DNA of 64,000 nt. Source: Phycisphaeraceae bacterium. GTDB lineage: Bacteria; Planctomycetota; Phycisphaerae; Phycisphaerales; Phycisphaeraceae. Made by a program: the position numbers and the translations under genes. This document shows, piece by piece, positions 7,508 to 15,523 of this stretch; positions within the stretch are counted from its first letter, which is position 1, and the number at the start of each line of letters is the position of its first letter. A model generated the notes under the pieces. That model ran no database searches, was not told the DNA's origin, and worked only from the letters and a program-made list of their open reading frames with translations. The DNA is taken from NCBI GenBank assembly GCA_028277745.1, contig JANQFR010000064.1, forward strand, positions 1 to 64,000, read 5' to 3'.

Positions 7508-8731
7508 TCAATCGGCGCCGTCGTTGACCAAGCGATCCCACCAGGATGGTGATTTTTTATCCGCGCCCGGAACGGCCGATTGATCCGCCAGCGAGCCGTC
7601 ATCGAAAGACGATTCGGCGACGATCCGCTGAGCGATAGGCCGATTCATCATGTAGACCAGCCGGTCGCGGAACAATGAGCCATCCATAGACTCGAGTCTT
7701 TGATGGCCTTTGAATTGACTCTGAGGGTTGTAATCATTGATGCCGTCGTATTCTCTTTTATCAGGATTAAACAGGTGGACCTGTTTGATCGCGAAATGCT
7801 CGCCGTTTCTCGTGAGTAGAGGCATCATGTGCGCCGCCCACGCGGAATCGTCTTCCGAGATGCCGATCGCGGCATTGATCCCCTGATGCAGTTTGCGCAG
7901 CTTCCACTCCCGGGATTGAGCCTGTGGGATTTTCACGACATCCGCCGCGTAAAGCACATAGATATGTCGATAGGGTGGTCCGCTGCGATTGGGTTCGTCG
8001 GGGAAGCGGTTCAGGGAGACCAGAACGGGTTCGTTGTTATGAAGAGAGGCGACCATCTCCTGCACACCCATGTATTGATCGAGGACGTCGCTGGCCCGCC
8101 TGAGCCAGTCTTCCTCGTCTCGGTGATAGGCTAAATCGGCGATTTCGCTGACCGTGGCGACAAACTCGAAATGGTCTGGAGAGGCGTCTTGGGTCGGATC
8201 AACGCCCAGCGCGAAGATGATCTGCGAAGACAGCGCGGCCTGATTGAGATCGTCCCCCGATATGACGCGGGCGGCGATCTGGTTCTGGATCGTTTCATTC
8301 TCATCGGCCCCGCCGGACGTGTTGCCTGGGCCGTGCCCAATGGATTTGTAGGATTCCACGGTCTGAATCGCGGCGGCCCAGCAATGCAGGGTTTGAACCT
8401 GCTCTTTGAGATGTTGTCCGTCCGCGAGGCCGTCGCACGTGAGATGGATCACTTCCGCTTCATCTTCACGTGTTGAAGCGTCGTCCATCTGAGGGGCGGG
8501 GTTTTGGTGCTCAACGATATCGATCGGCATCCTGACCCGTCCATCGGCGCCCACCACATGGGTCAGGAACTGGTCTTGCAACTGCGCGACCTCAGCCGGG
8601 GGCGCGATGGCGCCAGACAGCGAGCTTGATTTATTGCCGGGCAGGCTTTTGCACCCAATGGTAAAGAGCAGAGCGACGATGATCAGCAACGCCGTTTTAG
8701 ATCTCGGCGGGACCGAATGATGGAAGCGCAT
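7508..8731 (-). CDS. Lipoprotein with papain-like cysteine peptidase fold (predicted)
   Basis: A 407-aa predicted lipoprotein: basic N-terminus, hydrophobic core and lipobox FTIGC with Cys27. The central part resembles the papain-like C39/AvrRpt2 superfamily: Gln111 lies exactly six residues before Cys117 in the motif LHCWAAAIQTVE, the usual oxyanion Gln/nucleophile Cys spacing. His256 in YRHIYVLYAADV fits the catalytic His strand, and Asn322 or Asp324 in LFNPDK fits the third residue. This assignment is an inference from motif spacing, not a search result. It is the first gene of a three-gene operon with a consensus promoter about 100 bases upstream. It would sit on a membrane facing the periplasm, next to the two-helix protein. 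Confidence 0.7.
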   Translation of the reverse strand: MRFHHSVPPRSKTALLIIVALLFTIGCKSLPGNKSSSLSGAIAPPAEVAQLQDQFLTHVVGADGRVRMPIDIVEHQNPAPQMDDASTREDEAEVIHLTCDGLADGQHLKEQVQTLHCWAAAIQTVESYKSIGHGPGNTSGGADENETIQNQIAARVISGDDLNQAALSSQIIFALGVDPTQDASPDHFEFVATVSEIADLAYHRDEEDWLRRASDVLDQYMGVQEMVASLHNNEPVLVSLNRFPDEPNRSGPPYRHIYVLYAADVVKIPQAQSREWKLRKLHQGINAAIGISEDDSAWAAHMMPLLTRNGEHFAIKQVHLFNPDKREYDGINDYNPQSQFKGHQRLESMDGSLFRDRLVYMMNRPIAQRIVAESSFDDGSLADQSAVPGADKKSPSWWDRLVNDGAD

Positions 8732-8757
8732 AAAGTTACCCCGTTCAGATGTTGGAC

Positions 8758-8777
8758 AAACCTCTTGTTTGAGGTTT
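8758..8777 (-). other. Hairpin in the 5' leader of the peptidase operon
   Basis: On the transcribed strand AAACCTC-AAACAA-GAGGTTT forms a 7-bp stem about 27 bases before the start codon. It could tune translation or stability of the leader. Confidence 0.5.
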
Positions 8778-8828
8778 TTGAAATGGAGAAGAAGGTACCG
8801 GATAAGCTTAAACAGGCTAGAGCAAGAT

Positions 8829-8858
8829 ACTATAAACGTTACAGCAAAATGATGTCAA
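8829..8858 (-). promoter_or_regulatory. Consensus sigma-70-type promoter of the peptidase operon
   Basis: A perfect -35 TTGACA (8853-8858, minus strand) and -10 TATAGT (8829-8834) are separated by 18 bases. Transcription would start near 8822 and give a leader of about 90 bases. This differs from the leaderless arrangement of many neighbouring genes. Confidence 0.75.
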
Positions 8859-8905
8859 ATTTCGGGTTGTAGGCTACCCTGATCCGGTGCCAGATCGATG
8901 TGATC

Positions 8906-8960
8906 ATTTCACCTTGCCGCTTGCGGCGGGTGAGCGTGGGGCAAGCCCCGCAGCTAAATG
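8906..8960 (+). repeat. 55-bp palindromic repeat, right copy flanking the AT-rich operon
   Basis: Same orientation and length as the copy at 6357-6411, with seven substitutions. Its left end (ATTTCACC) has decayed, while its right end (AGCTAAATG) is intact. Together the two copies bracket the whole AT-rich operon including its promoter. Confidence 0.9.
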
Positions 8961-9002
8961 GTTTATCAGGCGGTGCAGGTCAAACGGGTGTGATTGTGTT
9001 TC

Positions 9003-9470
9003 TTATTTCCCGTTTTTGTCCACGTCGATGGTTTGTTTTCCCATGTCGGTGCGGGTGTGGACGGCGATGGACTCGACCATCCATGTCGTTGCGTTTCGGA
9101 CGCCGCGGGCCTCGACGGTGGCGTCGCCGTTGGGGCCGCGGATGTTGAACACGAGGTAGGCCGAGGCCGTGCCGTCGGGCGCCTCGTCGATCGCGATCGA
9201 CCCGGCCCAGCCCTCTTCGATCGGCCGACCGAGCGCGGCGATCACCGCGGGGTCGTCGCGCACCGCCGGCCAGACGGCGGCGTAGGTCGGGTGCTGCCGC
9301 ACGACCTGGTCGATGCCCCACCACGCGCCGAGCGCGCACATCACCGTCGCCATGATCGGCGTGGCGATTATGACCGGCAGCGCGACCTTCCAGTTGCGTT
9401 TCCACCAGCCGGGCCGGTCGAACACGGTGCTGAGCCGTTGGTTCTCGCGCGGGGGCGGGGGCTCACTCAT
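9003..9470 (-). CDS. Cytochrome oxidase complex assembly protein 1 (Coa1)-like
   Basis: A 155-aa membrane protein with one transmembrane helix (about residues 24-45) and an exposed C-terminal domain. The pattern DDPAVIAALGRPIEEG, then SAYLVFNIRGPNGDATVE and a closing TTWMVESIAVHT strand, matches the Coa1/Tim21-like family involved in cytochrome oxidase biogenesis; the family match is by eye. The start MSEPPPP was chosen because it overlaps the end of miaE by 8 bases, which implies coupling. No oxidase genes are nearby, so the role in oxidase assembly is only inferred from the family. Confidence 0.7.
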   Translation of the reverse strand: MSEPPPPRENQRLSTVFDRPGWWKRNWKVALPVIIATPIMATVMCALGAWWGIDQVVRQHPTYAAVWPAVRDDPAVIAALGRPIEEGWAGSIAIDEAPDGTASAYLVFNIRGPNGDATVEARGVRNATTWMVESIAVHTRTDMGKQTIDVDKNGK

Positions 9471-10101
9471 CGGCCACCCCGCTGTGCATGCCGCAGTAGA
9501 CCGGTTGCTCGGCGAGGATCGCGGCCTCGGCGTCGAGCATCTGGCCCCATCGGGCGTCGACCTTCTCATCATCCGCGCCGGGCAGGGTCCGGGCCATCGC
9601 GAGGAAGGTCTGGTAGTGCCCGTGTTCGCTCGCCCACAGGCCGTGGTAGAGCTTGGCCAGGGGTTGATCGCCGCAGTGCTCGGCGAGCACCGCGAACCGC
9701 TCGCACGAGCGCAGCTCGATCAGCGCGCTGACCATCAGCCGGTCCATGATGCCCGCGAGGTTGCGGCCCGGCCCCGGGCGTACGAGCTGGCGCAGGGCCT
9801 TGGCGTATGGGTTGCGGTGGCTCTTGGTGAACGTCCCGCCGCGCTGGTGCAGCAGCTTGAGCACGGCGCCGAGGTGCTCGACCTCGTCGCGTGAGACCGC
9901 GGTCATGAACTGCACCCAGCGGTGGGGCGGGGCCGGCTCGGGCCAGCGCTGCATCATGTCCAGGGCGTTGGCGGCGGCTTTCTTTTCGAGGTGGGCGTGG
10001 TCGTTGAGCAGCGCCGGCGGGTCGCGCATCACCCCCGCCGCCCACGCCGGGGGGGTGGCGGAGCGCAGCGGCGAGTCGACCTGGTCCATCAGCGACGGCA
10101 T
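9463..10101 (-). CDS. miaE: tRNA-(ms2io6A37) hydroxylase (MiaE family)
   Basis: A 212-aa ferritin-like diiron enzyme that hydroxylates 2-methylthio-N6-isopentenyl-adenosine at position 37 of tRNAs. It shows LLNDHAHLEKKAAANAL (iron-ligand His and Glu), the SRDEVEHLGAV helix and SALIELRSCERFAVLAEH, then SEHGHYQTF, in the order expected for the four-helix bundle. A TATCAT hexamer ends 6 bases before the ATG, so the mRNA may be leaderless. miaA and miaB are not in the window. Translation is probably coupled to the downstream Coa1-like gene. Confidence 0.88.
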   Translation of the reverse strand: MPSLMDQVDSPLRSATPPAWAAGVMRDPPALLNDHAHLEKKAAANALDMMQRWPEPAPPHRWVQFMTAVSRDEVEHLGAVLKLLHQRGGTFTKSHRNPYAKALRQLVRPGPGRNLAGIMDRLMVSALIELRSCERFAVLAEHCGDQPLAKLYHGLWASEHGHYQTFLAMARTLPGADDEKVDARWGQMLDAEAAILAEQPVYCGMHSGVADE

Positions 10102-10107
10102 CCGATG

Positions 10108-10113
10108 ATGATA
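10108..10113 (-). promoter_or_regulatory. -10 hexamer of miaE (leaderless arrangement)
   Basis: TATCAT on the minus strand ends exactly 6 bases before the ATG, placing the predicted transcription start at the A of ATG. Confidence 0.6.
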
Positions 10114-10116
10114 GCG

Positions 10117-10175
10117 TAGCGGCCGAGCTTGCTCGGCCGTCACCGGTCCGACGGCGGGGCGAGCCCCGCCGCTAC
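10117..10175. repeat. Two adjacent REP-like palindromes
   Basis: GTAGCGGCCGAGCTTGCTCGGCCG (10117-10140), a 26-base string repeated identically at 47756-47781, followed by GACGGCGGGGCGAGCCCCGCCGCTAC (10150-10175). The outer ends are GTAGC and GCTAC, so the whole unit is also an inverted pair. It lies between divergent miaE and the LRR gene. Confidence 0.85.
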
Positions 10176-10183
10176 GCCCTGGG

Positions 10184-10189
10184 TAGACT
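10184..10189 (+). promoter_or_regulatory. -10 hexamer of the zinc-ribbon LRR gene
   Basis: TAGACT ends 8 bases before the ATG at 10198. The untranslated leader would be only one or two bases. Confidence 0.5.
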
Positions 10190-10197
10190 GGCGTCTC

Positions 10198-11394
10198 ATG
10201 GGCGACCCCGCCGCACGTTCCGGGCCGATGAAGCCGACGCGCTGGTGCCGGGGGTGTGATTACGTCCTCGATGGCCTGCCGGCGGGGCGTTGTCCCGAGT
10301 GCGGTCGGGCGTTCCATCCGCGTCGGCGGCGGTCGTATCACCGGGCGCCGCGCGGGGTGCGGCGTCGGCGGTGGGCGTTGCGCGGCGTGGTCGTGCTGCT
10401 GCTGATTGCCGCGCCGGTGATCACGTGGGCGTGGCGTTTCCAACACACGCGGCAGCTCGTCATCGACTGGGGGCAGCGCCGCGGCTTCGGCGTTGACACG
10501 GAGGAGGTCGGGCCGGCGTGGGTCAATCAATCGATGAAGCGGCTTGGGCTGGCGCCGTTCCGTGAGGTGACCGCGATTAACTGCTACCGGCTCCATCTCA
10601 CCGATGCGGAGCTGGCCATTCTCAACGGTCTGCCCCGCCTGGAGGGCCTACGGCTCGAGGGCACGGGCGCCACCGCCGCCGGTCTCGATCACCTTTCGCC
10701 CGTCTCAGCGTTCGAGTACATCGGCCTGGGCGGTCCGGGGTACGCCGGTGATGACCTCGATCGCCTCCAGCGGTTCACGCATCTCAGTTTGGTGTGGCTG
10801 GAAAGCGATGCGTTCGATCCCGCGAACCTCGCGCACCTGACGGTTCTGCCTCGTCTGACCCTGATCAATTTTGAGGATAGCACCATCCGATGGGGCGAAG
10901 CGTTGCAACACCTGCACGCCATGCCGTCATTGAGAAATATCTTTATCGCGATGTACGCGGACGACGCCGCAGGGCTGGATGCGTTGAGAAGCCTGCCGGA
11001 TCATGTCGGGGTGTGGTTGACGCTCGTCGGCGCGGATGACCGGACGATCCGCGCGTTGCAGGACATGGACGGGCTGCGGGAATTGCGGTTCGAGGCGTCC
11101 CAGGGCGTGACGGATGCCGGGATCGCTTCTTTGGTTGACTTGCCGAGACTTGAAAATTTGTATCTTTCACAGACCTTCGCCACACCCGTAAGTATGTCGT
11201 CGCTGATGAAGATGCCAGCCCTGAAACGGCTGGACCTGCATGATACCGGGATGGCGGTGAATGATTTTCTGGATCTGGGGAAGGCAAAGCGTGAGCTTGT
11301 GATTGACGGGATGACGCAAGTCCAATTGGATCGGATGCGTGTGTATGTGTTGGAGCACATGTCCGATCAACGGGAGGCTCCGCCAGAGCCATAA
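10198..11394 (+). CDS. Zinc-ribbon, single-helix, leucine-rich-repeat protein
   Basis: A 398-aa protein. Residues 14-37 hold a zinc ribbon (CRGCDYVL...RCPECGR), followed by an Arg-rich linker, one transmembrane helix (about 60-78) and a long exposed part with degenerate leucine-rich repeats (about 125-385, for example LPRLEGLRLEGTGATAAGL, MDGLRELRFEASQGVTDAG, LPRLENLYLSQ). The LRR units resemble the bacterial ribonuclease-inhibitor-like type with TDAGI motifs. The N-terminal zinc ribbon is like that of the membrane protein at 27399-27878. Function unknown; the architecture suggests a membrane-anchored binding protein. Confidence 0.75.
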   Translation: MGDPAARSGPMKPTRWCRGCDYVLDGLPAGRCPECGRAFHPRRRRSYHRAPRGVRRRRWALRGVVVLLLIAAPVITWAWRFQHTRQLVIDWGQRRGFGVDTEEVGPAWVNQSMKRLGLAPFREVTAINCYRLHLTDAELAILNGLPRLEGLRLEGTGATAAGLDHLSPVSAFEYIGLGGPGYAGDDLDRLQRFTHLSLVWLESDAFDPANLAHLTVLPRLTLINFEDSTIRWGEALQHLHAMPSLRNIFIAMYADDAAGLDALRSLPDHVGVWLTLVGADDRTIRALQDMDGLRELRFEASQGVTDAGIASLVDLPRLENLYLSQTFATPVSMSSLMKMPALKRLDLHDTGMAVNDFLDLGKAKRELVIDGMTQVQLDRMRVYVLEHMSDQREAPPEP

Positions 11395-11468
11395 CCCGTT
11401 TCAGACCGTGGTCGTGCTCGGCGTTGCGATTTTTATTCAGCGTCAGCTCGAGTTTTTCGAAGCGCGGC

Positions 11469-11921
11469 CTAGTCGGGCGCCGCATACGTCCCCGTGGATT
11501 CGTCGAAGCCTACGAGTTGCAGGGGGCTGTCGGCGGTGGGGTCGTAGGTCCAGCCGTCGTCGTCGGTTTCCGAGCCGGGGGCGGCGAGGGTGGCGGAGTT
11601 GGTGTAGGGGTTCAGCGGCGGCTTGAGCAGGTAGGGGCCGAACCCGCCGTCGGCGGCGACATTGCCGGCGCCGTCGGTCTTCGAGACCAGCACGGTCCAC
11701 ATGTCGCCGATCGCGGGGTACGTGTCGTTGTGCTCCACCTTGTACCGCTCCAGCGCCCGGCGGGCGCTGTTGATCTGCATCTGAGCGGTGTTGGCCAGCG
11801 CGTCGTTCGACGCCATGACCAGCTTGGGGATGACCAGCGCGGCGAGGATCGCGATGACTCCCAGCACCAGCAGCAGTTCGATCAGCGTGAAGCCGCGACG
11901 ACGGGACGGAAAATAGTTCAT
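11469..11921 (-). CDS. Type II secretion GspG-like pseudopilin
   Basis: A 150-aa prepilin: short basic leader, then the processing site RRRG-FTLIE with Phe+1 and Glu+5 and a hydrophobic helix (FTLIELLLVLGVIAILAAL). The C-terminal part, with DGGFGPYLLKPPLNPYT and DDDGWTYDP, is typical of planctomycete pseudopilins of the GspG/PulG class, where Asp residues often bind calcium. No secretion genes lie nearby, so it is an orphan gene whose export machinery must be elsewhere. The ATG (MNYFPSRRRG) gives the usual short leader. Confidence 0.85.
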   Translation of the reverse strand: MNYFPSRRRGFTLIELLLVLGVIAILAALVIPKLVMASNDALANTAQMQINSARRALERYKVEHNDTYPAIGDMWTVLVSKTDGAGNVAADGGFGPYLLKPPLNPYTNSATLAAPGSETDDDGWTYDPTADSPLQLVGFDESTGTYAAPD

Positions 11922-12059
11922 AGTGTCTTTATGATCGACCGACCCGCGACGCGGGTTGAGGCGCGGCGCGTCCGGTAACGCCTTGGCGTACAATCCCCGC
12001 CCCCGGCCCCCCGGAATCCCCCCAACACCCCCCGGATCACCCCGCACCGACCTCACGCC

Positions 12060-13928
12060 ATGGCCCAGAACCACCTGCGCAACGTCGCGATCATTGCCCA
12101 CGTCGACCACGGCAAAACCACCCTCACCGACCAGCTGCTCTACCAGTCGGGCATGTTCCGCACCGCCGACCTCGACAAGCTCGCCGGCGGACAGCACAAC
12201 CTGATCATGGACACCGGCGACCTCGAACGCGAGCGCGGGATCACCATCACCGCCAAGAACTGCGCGGTCAACTACCGCAGCCCCGACGGCGCCGACTACA
12301 AGATCAACCTGATCGACACCCCCGGCCACGCGGACTTCGGCGGGGAGGTCGAGCGGGTCCTCAAGATGGCCGACGGCGTGCTGCTGGTGGTCGACGCGTT
12401 CGAGGGGCCGATGCCCCAGACCCGGTTCGTCCTGCACAAGGCCCTGGGCCACGGGCTCAAGCCGGTGGTGGTGGTCAACAAGATCGACAAGCCCAACGCC
12501 CGGCCCGACGACGTGGTCAACGAGGTGTTCGACCTGCTCGCCGAGCTGGATGCGCCCGACGACGCGCTGGACTTCCCGGTCGTCTACAGCTCCGCGAAGG
12601 AGGGCTGGGCCAGCGACGACGCCGAGGCCAAGGGCGAGAACCTCCAGCCGCTGTTCAGCGCGATTCTCTCGCACGTGCCCCCGCCGCGGCGGGAGGAGTC
12701 GGACCTGGCCGCGCCGCTGCAGATGATGGTGACGACGCTGGACTACTCGGACTACGTGGGCAAGATCGCAGTCGGCCGGGTGTTCGGCGGGCGGATCAAC
12801 GCGGGGCAACAGGTGACGGTGATCGACCGCGGCGGCGAGGGCTCGCAGCAGAAGGTCGCCGAGCTGTTCCAGTTCGACGGGCTGAGCAGGAAGAAGGTCC
12901 CGATGGTCGAGGCGGGCGACATCTGCGCGGTGGTCGGGCTGGACCCGATCGACATCGGCTGCACGATCGCGTGCCCGGACCGGCCCGAGGCGTTGCCGGC
13001 GGTGACGATCGACGAGCCGACGCTGACGATGACGTTCCGCATCAACGACTCGCCGTTCGCCGGTCGGGAGGGCAAGTTCGTCACCAGCCGACAGGTGGGC
13101 GACCGGCTGGAGAAGGAGCTTAAGAGCAACGTCGCGCTGCGGGTCGAGCCGGGCGAGAGCCCCGAGCAGTTCAGCGTGTCCGGCCGGGGGCTGATGCACC
13201 TGGGCGTGCTGCTGGAGACGATGCGGCGCGAGGGCTACGAGCTGGCGGTCGGCAAGCCGCGGGTGATCTTCAAGGAGATCGACGGCAAGCCGCACGAGCC
13301 GATCGAGCAACTCGTGGTCGACTGCCCCGCCGAGTGCCAGAACGACGTGATGAGCCTCGTGACCAACCGCCGGGCCGAGGTGGTGAAGATGGACCCCAAG
13401 GCCGGCGCGGGCGACTATGTGCACATGGAGTTCTCGATCCCCGCGCGGGGCCTGATCGGCCTGCGTACGCGCATGCTCACCGCCACCCAGGGCCGGGCGA
13501 TCATGCACCACAACCTCCTGCGGTACGAGCCGGTCCGCGGGGACGTGCCCAAACGGCCCTTAGGCGTGCTCATCGCCAACGAGACCGGGGCCGTCACCGG
13601 CTACGCGCTCTCGGGCCTCTACGACCGCGGCACGTTCTTCGTCCGCCCCGGCGACCAGGTCTACGAGGGCCAGGTCGTCGGCGAGCACTGCAAGGACGGC
13701 GACCTGACCGTCAACATGATCAAGGGCAAGCAGCTCTCGGCGGTGCGTCTCAAGAACAAGGACGAGAACCTGCAGATCAAGCCTCCGCGGGAGATGAGCC
13801 TCGAGGCGTGTCTCGAATACATCGAGGGCGATGAGCTGGTCGAGATCACGCCCCAGAGCATCCGCATCCGCAAGGCCCAGCTCAAGGAATCCGACCGCCG
13901 CCGGACCGCGCGGGCGGCGAAAGGGTGA
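12060..13928 (+). CDS. typA: Translational GTPase TypA/BipA
   Basis: A 622-aa ribosome-associated GTPase of the EF-G/LepA group, which takes part in 50S assembly and stress adaptation in other bacteria. G1 AHVDHGKTT, the switch-I-type RERGITITAKN, G3 DTPGHADFGGEV and G4 NKIDKPNARP are all present. The C-terminal TypA-specific region shows PLGVLIANETGAVTGYAL and MIKGKQLSAVRLKNKDEN. Length is normal for the family. The TrmH-type methylase gene follows after 3 bases with a GTG start, so the two genes probably share a transcript and both act on ribosomes. Confidence 0.96.
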   Translation: MAQNHLRNVAIIAHVDHGKTTLTDQLLYQSGMFRTADLDKLAGGQHNLIMDTGDLERERGITITAKNCAVNYRSPDGADYKINLIDTPGHADFGGEVERVLKMADGVLLVVDAFEGPMPQTRFVLHKALGHGLKPVVVVNKIDKPNARPDDVVNEVFDLLAELDAPDDALDFPVVYSSAKEGWASDDAEAKGENLQPLFSAILSHVPPPRREESDLAAPLQMMVTTLDYSDYVGKIAVGRVFGGRINAGQQVTVIDRGGEGSQQKVAELFQFDGLSRKKVPMVEAGDICAVVGLDPIDIGCTIACPDRPEALPAVTIDEPTLTMTFRINDSPFAGREGKFVTSRQVGDRLEKELKSNVALRVEPGESPEQFSVSGRGLMHLGVLLETMRREGYELAVGKPRVIFKEIDGKPHEPIEQLVVDCPAECQNDVMSLVTNRRAEVVKMDPKAGAGDYVHMEFSIPARGLIGLRTRMLTATQGRAIMHHNLLRYEPVRGDVPKRPLGVLIANETGAVTGYALSGLYDRGTFFVRPGDQVYEGQVVGEHCKDGDLTVNMIKGKQLSAVRLKNKDENLQIKPPREMSLEACLEYIEGDELVEITPQSIRIRKAQLKESDRRRTARAAKG

Positions 13929-13931
13929 ACC

Positions 13932-14663
13932 GTGTCCGATGAACCCGCCATCCTCACCGGCGCCATCTCCGTTGAAGCGGCCCTCTTCGCCCAGCGGCGG
14001 GATGTCCACGCGATCCACGTGGATGAAACGCTCGACTACCGTAAGGTCGAGCCAATCCGCCGGCTTGCCAAGCCGCGAGGGCTGACGCTGCGCAAAGCGC
14101 CGCGGCGCACGCTCGACGCGTTGACCGGCGGCCAGTCGCACGGCGGCGTGATCGCCGAGGTCGGCCCCCGCCGGTTCGACGTGCTGGACCAGCTCGCCGG
14201 CGATTTCATCGTCATGCTCGACGGGGTTGAGGACCCGTTCAACTTCGGCCAGTCGGTGCGTGCGCTGTGGGCCGCGGGGTGCGACGGGTTGGTGGTGCGT
14301 GAGCGGAACTGGATGAGCGCCGCGGCGGTGGTGACCCGCGCCTCGGCGGGGGCGACGGAGCTGATCCCCACCGCGATCGCCGCGGCCCCCGACGCCGCCG
14401 CCGACCATTTCAAGGCCCGCGGCCACACCGTCGCCGTCGCCGCCGACCGGCCCGGGGCGGCCAACCTGTTCGAGGTCGACTGGCGCCGCCCGACCTTCCT
14501 GCTGCTGGGCGGCGAGAAGCGCGGCGTCAAGCGCGCGTTCCTCGATCGCGCCGACCTGGTTTTCCAGATCCCCTACGCCCGCGACTACGACCCGTCCCTG
14601 GGGACCGTCGCCGCCGCCAGCGTGATCGCGTTCGACCGTCTGCGGTCACTCGCCGGCGTGTAG
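13932..14663 (+). CDS. SpoU/TrmH-family RNA 2'-O-methyltransferase
   Basis: A 243-aa SPOUT methyltransferase with an N-terminal substrate-binding domain and a C-terminal knot domain. The three family motifs are recognisable: DPFNFGQSVRAL (motif 1, Asn and Arg for catalysis), LLGGEKRGV (motif 2) and IPYARDYDPSLGTVAAASV (motif 3, where the usual SLNVS reads SLGTV). The substrate, rRNA or tRNA, cannot be fixed from sequence. The start is GTG, 3 bases after typA. Its 3' end overlaps the convergent STAS gene by 18 bases. Confidence 0.85.
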   Translation: MSDEPAILTGAISVEAALFAQRRDVHAIHVDETLDYRKVEPIRRLAKPRGLTLRKAPRRTLDALTGGQSHGGVIAEVGPRRFDVLDQLAGDFIVMLDGVEDPFNFGQSVRALWAAGCDGLVVRERNWMSAAAVVTRASAGATELIPTAIAAAPDAAADHFKARGHTVAVAADRPGAANLFEVDWRRPTFLLLGGEKRGVKRAFLDRADLVFQIPYARDYDPSLGTVAAASVIAFDRLRSLAGV

Positions 14664-14993
14664 CGCTTCGTCGATCGAGTCGACGAGGGTGAACACCCGG
14701 TCGAGCTTTGCGGTGATCAGCGTGTCGCGCACCAGCTCCTGGGGCCGGGCGATCGCGACCGTGCCGCCGCGCTCGTCCATCGCACGCTGGAAGGTCAGCA
14801 ACGACGAGATCGCCATGCTGCTAATAAAGCCCAAGCCGCCCAGGTCGATCACGGCGGTGTCCGGCTTCATCGCCAGCGCGTCGGTCAGTCCCCGGTGCAG
14901 GTGGACGACTTCGCTGACGCCGAGGTTCCCCGCCGCGGTGACAATCACCGTGCGGTCGTCATGGCGACGGACCTCGACCTCGACGTGAGCCAT
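14646..14993 (-). CDS. STAS-domain protein (anti-sigma factor antagonist-like), first of three
   Basis: A 115-aa single STAS domain of the SpoIIAA/RsbV type: VIDLGGLGFISSMAISSLLTF is the loop/helix that normally carries the phosphorylatable Ser, and two serines occur there (ISS). Such proteins bind anti-sigma kinases and switch partners by phosphorylation. No RsbW-like kinase or PP2C phosphatase is nearby. A TATGAT hexamer ends 8 bases before the ATG. A hairpin of the heptamer family separates it from the next STAS gene. Confidence 0.8.
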   Translation of the reverse strand: MAHVEVEVRRHDDRTVIVTAAGNLGVSEVVHLHRGLTDALAMKPDTAVIDLGGLGFISSMAISSLLTFQRAMDERGGTVAIARPQELVRDTLITAKLDRVFTLVDSIDEALHAGE

Positions 14994-15001
14994 CGCGTCG
15001 C

Positions 15002-15007
15002 ATCATA
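15002..15007 (-). promoter_or_regulatory. -10 hexamer of the first STAS gene
   Basis: TATGAT ends 8 bases before the ATG at 14993. No ribosome site is visible. Confidence 0.5.
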
Positions 15008-15013
15008 TCAATG

Positions 15014-15082
15014 AATGGCAGATGGCAGATGGCGGATGGGAAGAGGAGAAGATCGCGCTCCCCGGTTTTTCCATCTGCCATT
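15014..15082. repeat. Heptamer-family hairpin between two STAS genes
   Basis: Left arm AATGGCAGATGGCAGATGGC (15014-15033) and right arm CCATCTGCCATT (15071-15082). The outer 12 bases pair perfectly. The arms are made of the same GGCAGAT word as the array at 2-78. Confidence 0.9.
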
Positions 15083-15101
15083 CGCATCAGCGGGGCCCGC
15101 C

Positions 15102-15446
15102 TCACGCCGCCAGGGCGTCATCGAGCGTGTCGGTGATCTGCAGCAGGGTGTCGAGCCGGTCCTTGCGGATCGCGTCGCGGACCGTCTGCATCGGCGCCGC
15201 CAGCCTGAGCGCTGCGCCCCCGGCCGCGAGCTGGCGGTGCAGCTCCGCGATCGCCGCCGCCGCCTGCGAGCTGAGCGCCCCCACGTGCGACAGGTCCAGC
15301 ACCACCAACGCCGGCCCCGATTGCACCAGCTTCTCGAACCGCTGCTCCATCGTCTGCGCTTCGGCGGGTCCGATATGGCCCGTCAGGGTCGCCAACGTGA
15401 TCCGGGTGTCGGGGTCGTGCGCCACGGCGATGTCGAAATCGGGCAT
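15102..15446 (-). CDS. STAS-domain protein, second of three
   Basis: A 114-aa STAS domain. The core LVVLDLSHVGALSSQAAAAI keeps the family pattern D-L-S-x-V-x-x-L-S-S, so a phosphorylatable Ser is present. It differs strongly from the first STAS protein, so this is not a recent duplication. It is transcribed on the minus strand, divergent from the third STAS gene with a 77-bp spacer. Partner kinases are not in the window. It may belong to a regulatory or biofilm-type switching cascade, but that is only inferred. Confidence 0.8.
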   Translation of the reverse strand: MPDFDIAVAHDPDTRITLATLTGHIGPAEAQTMEQRFEKLVQSGPALVVLDLSHVGALSSQAAAAIAELHRQLAAGGAALRLAAPMQTVRDAIRKDRLDTLLQITDTLDDALAA

Positions 15447-15506
15447 ATCGGGCCTCGGATGGATTAAAGCGTGTTTTATTTCTATCGGCCAGACGGGGCG
15501 TTGGGG

Positions 15507-15512
15507 TATAGT
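15507..15512 (+). promoter_or_regulatory. -10 hexamer of the third STAS gene
   Basis: TATAGT ends 11 bases before the ATG at 15524, giving a leader of about five bases. Confidence 0.5.
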
Positions 15513-15523
15513 GTCGCCGCCCC

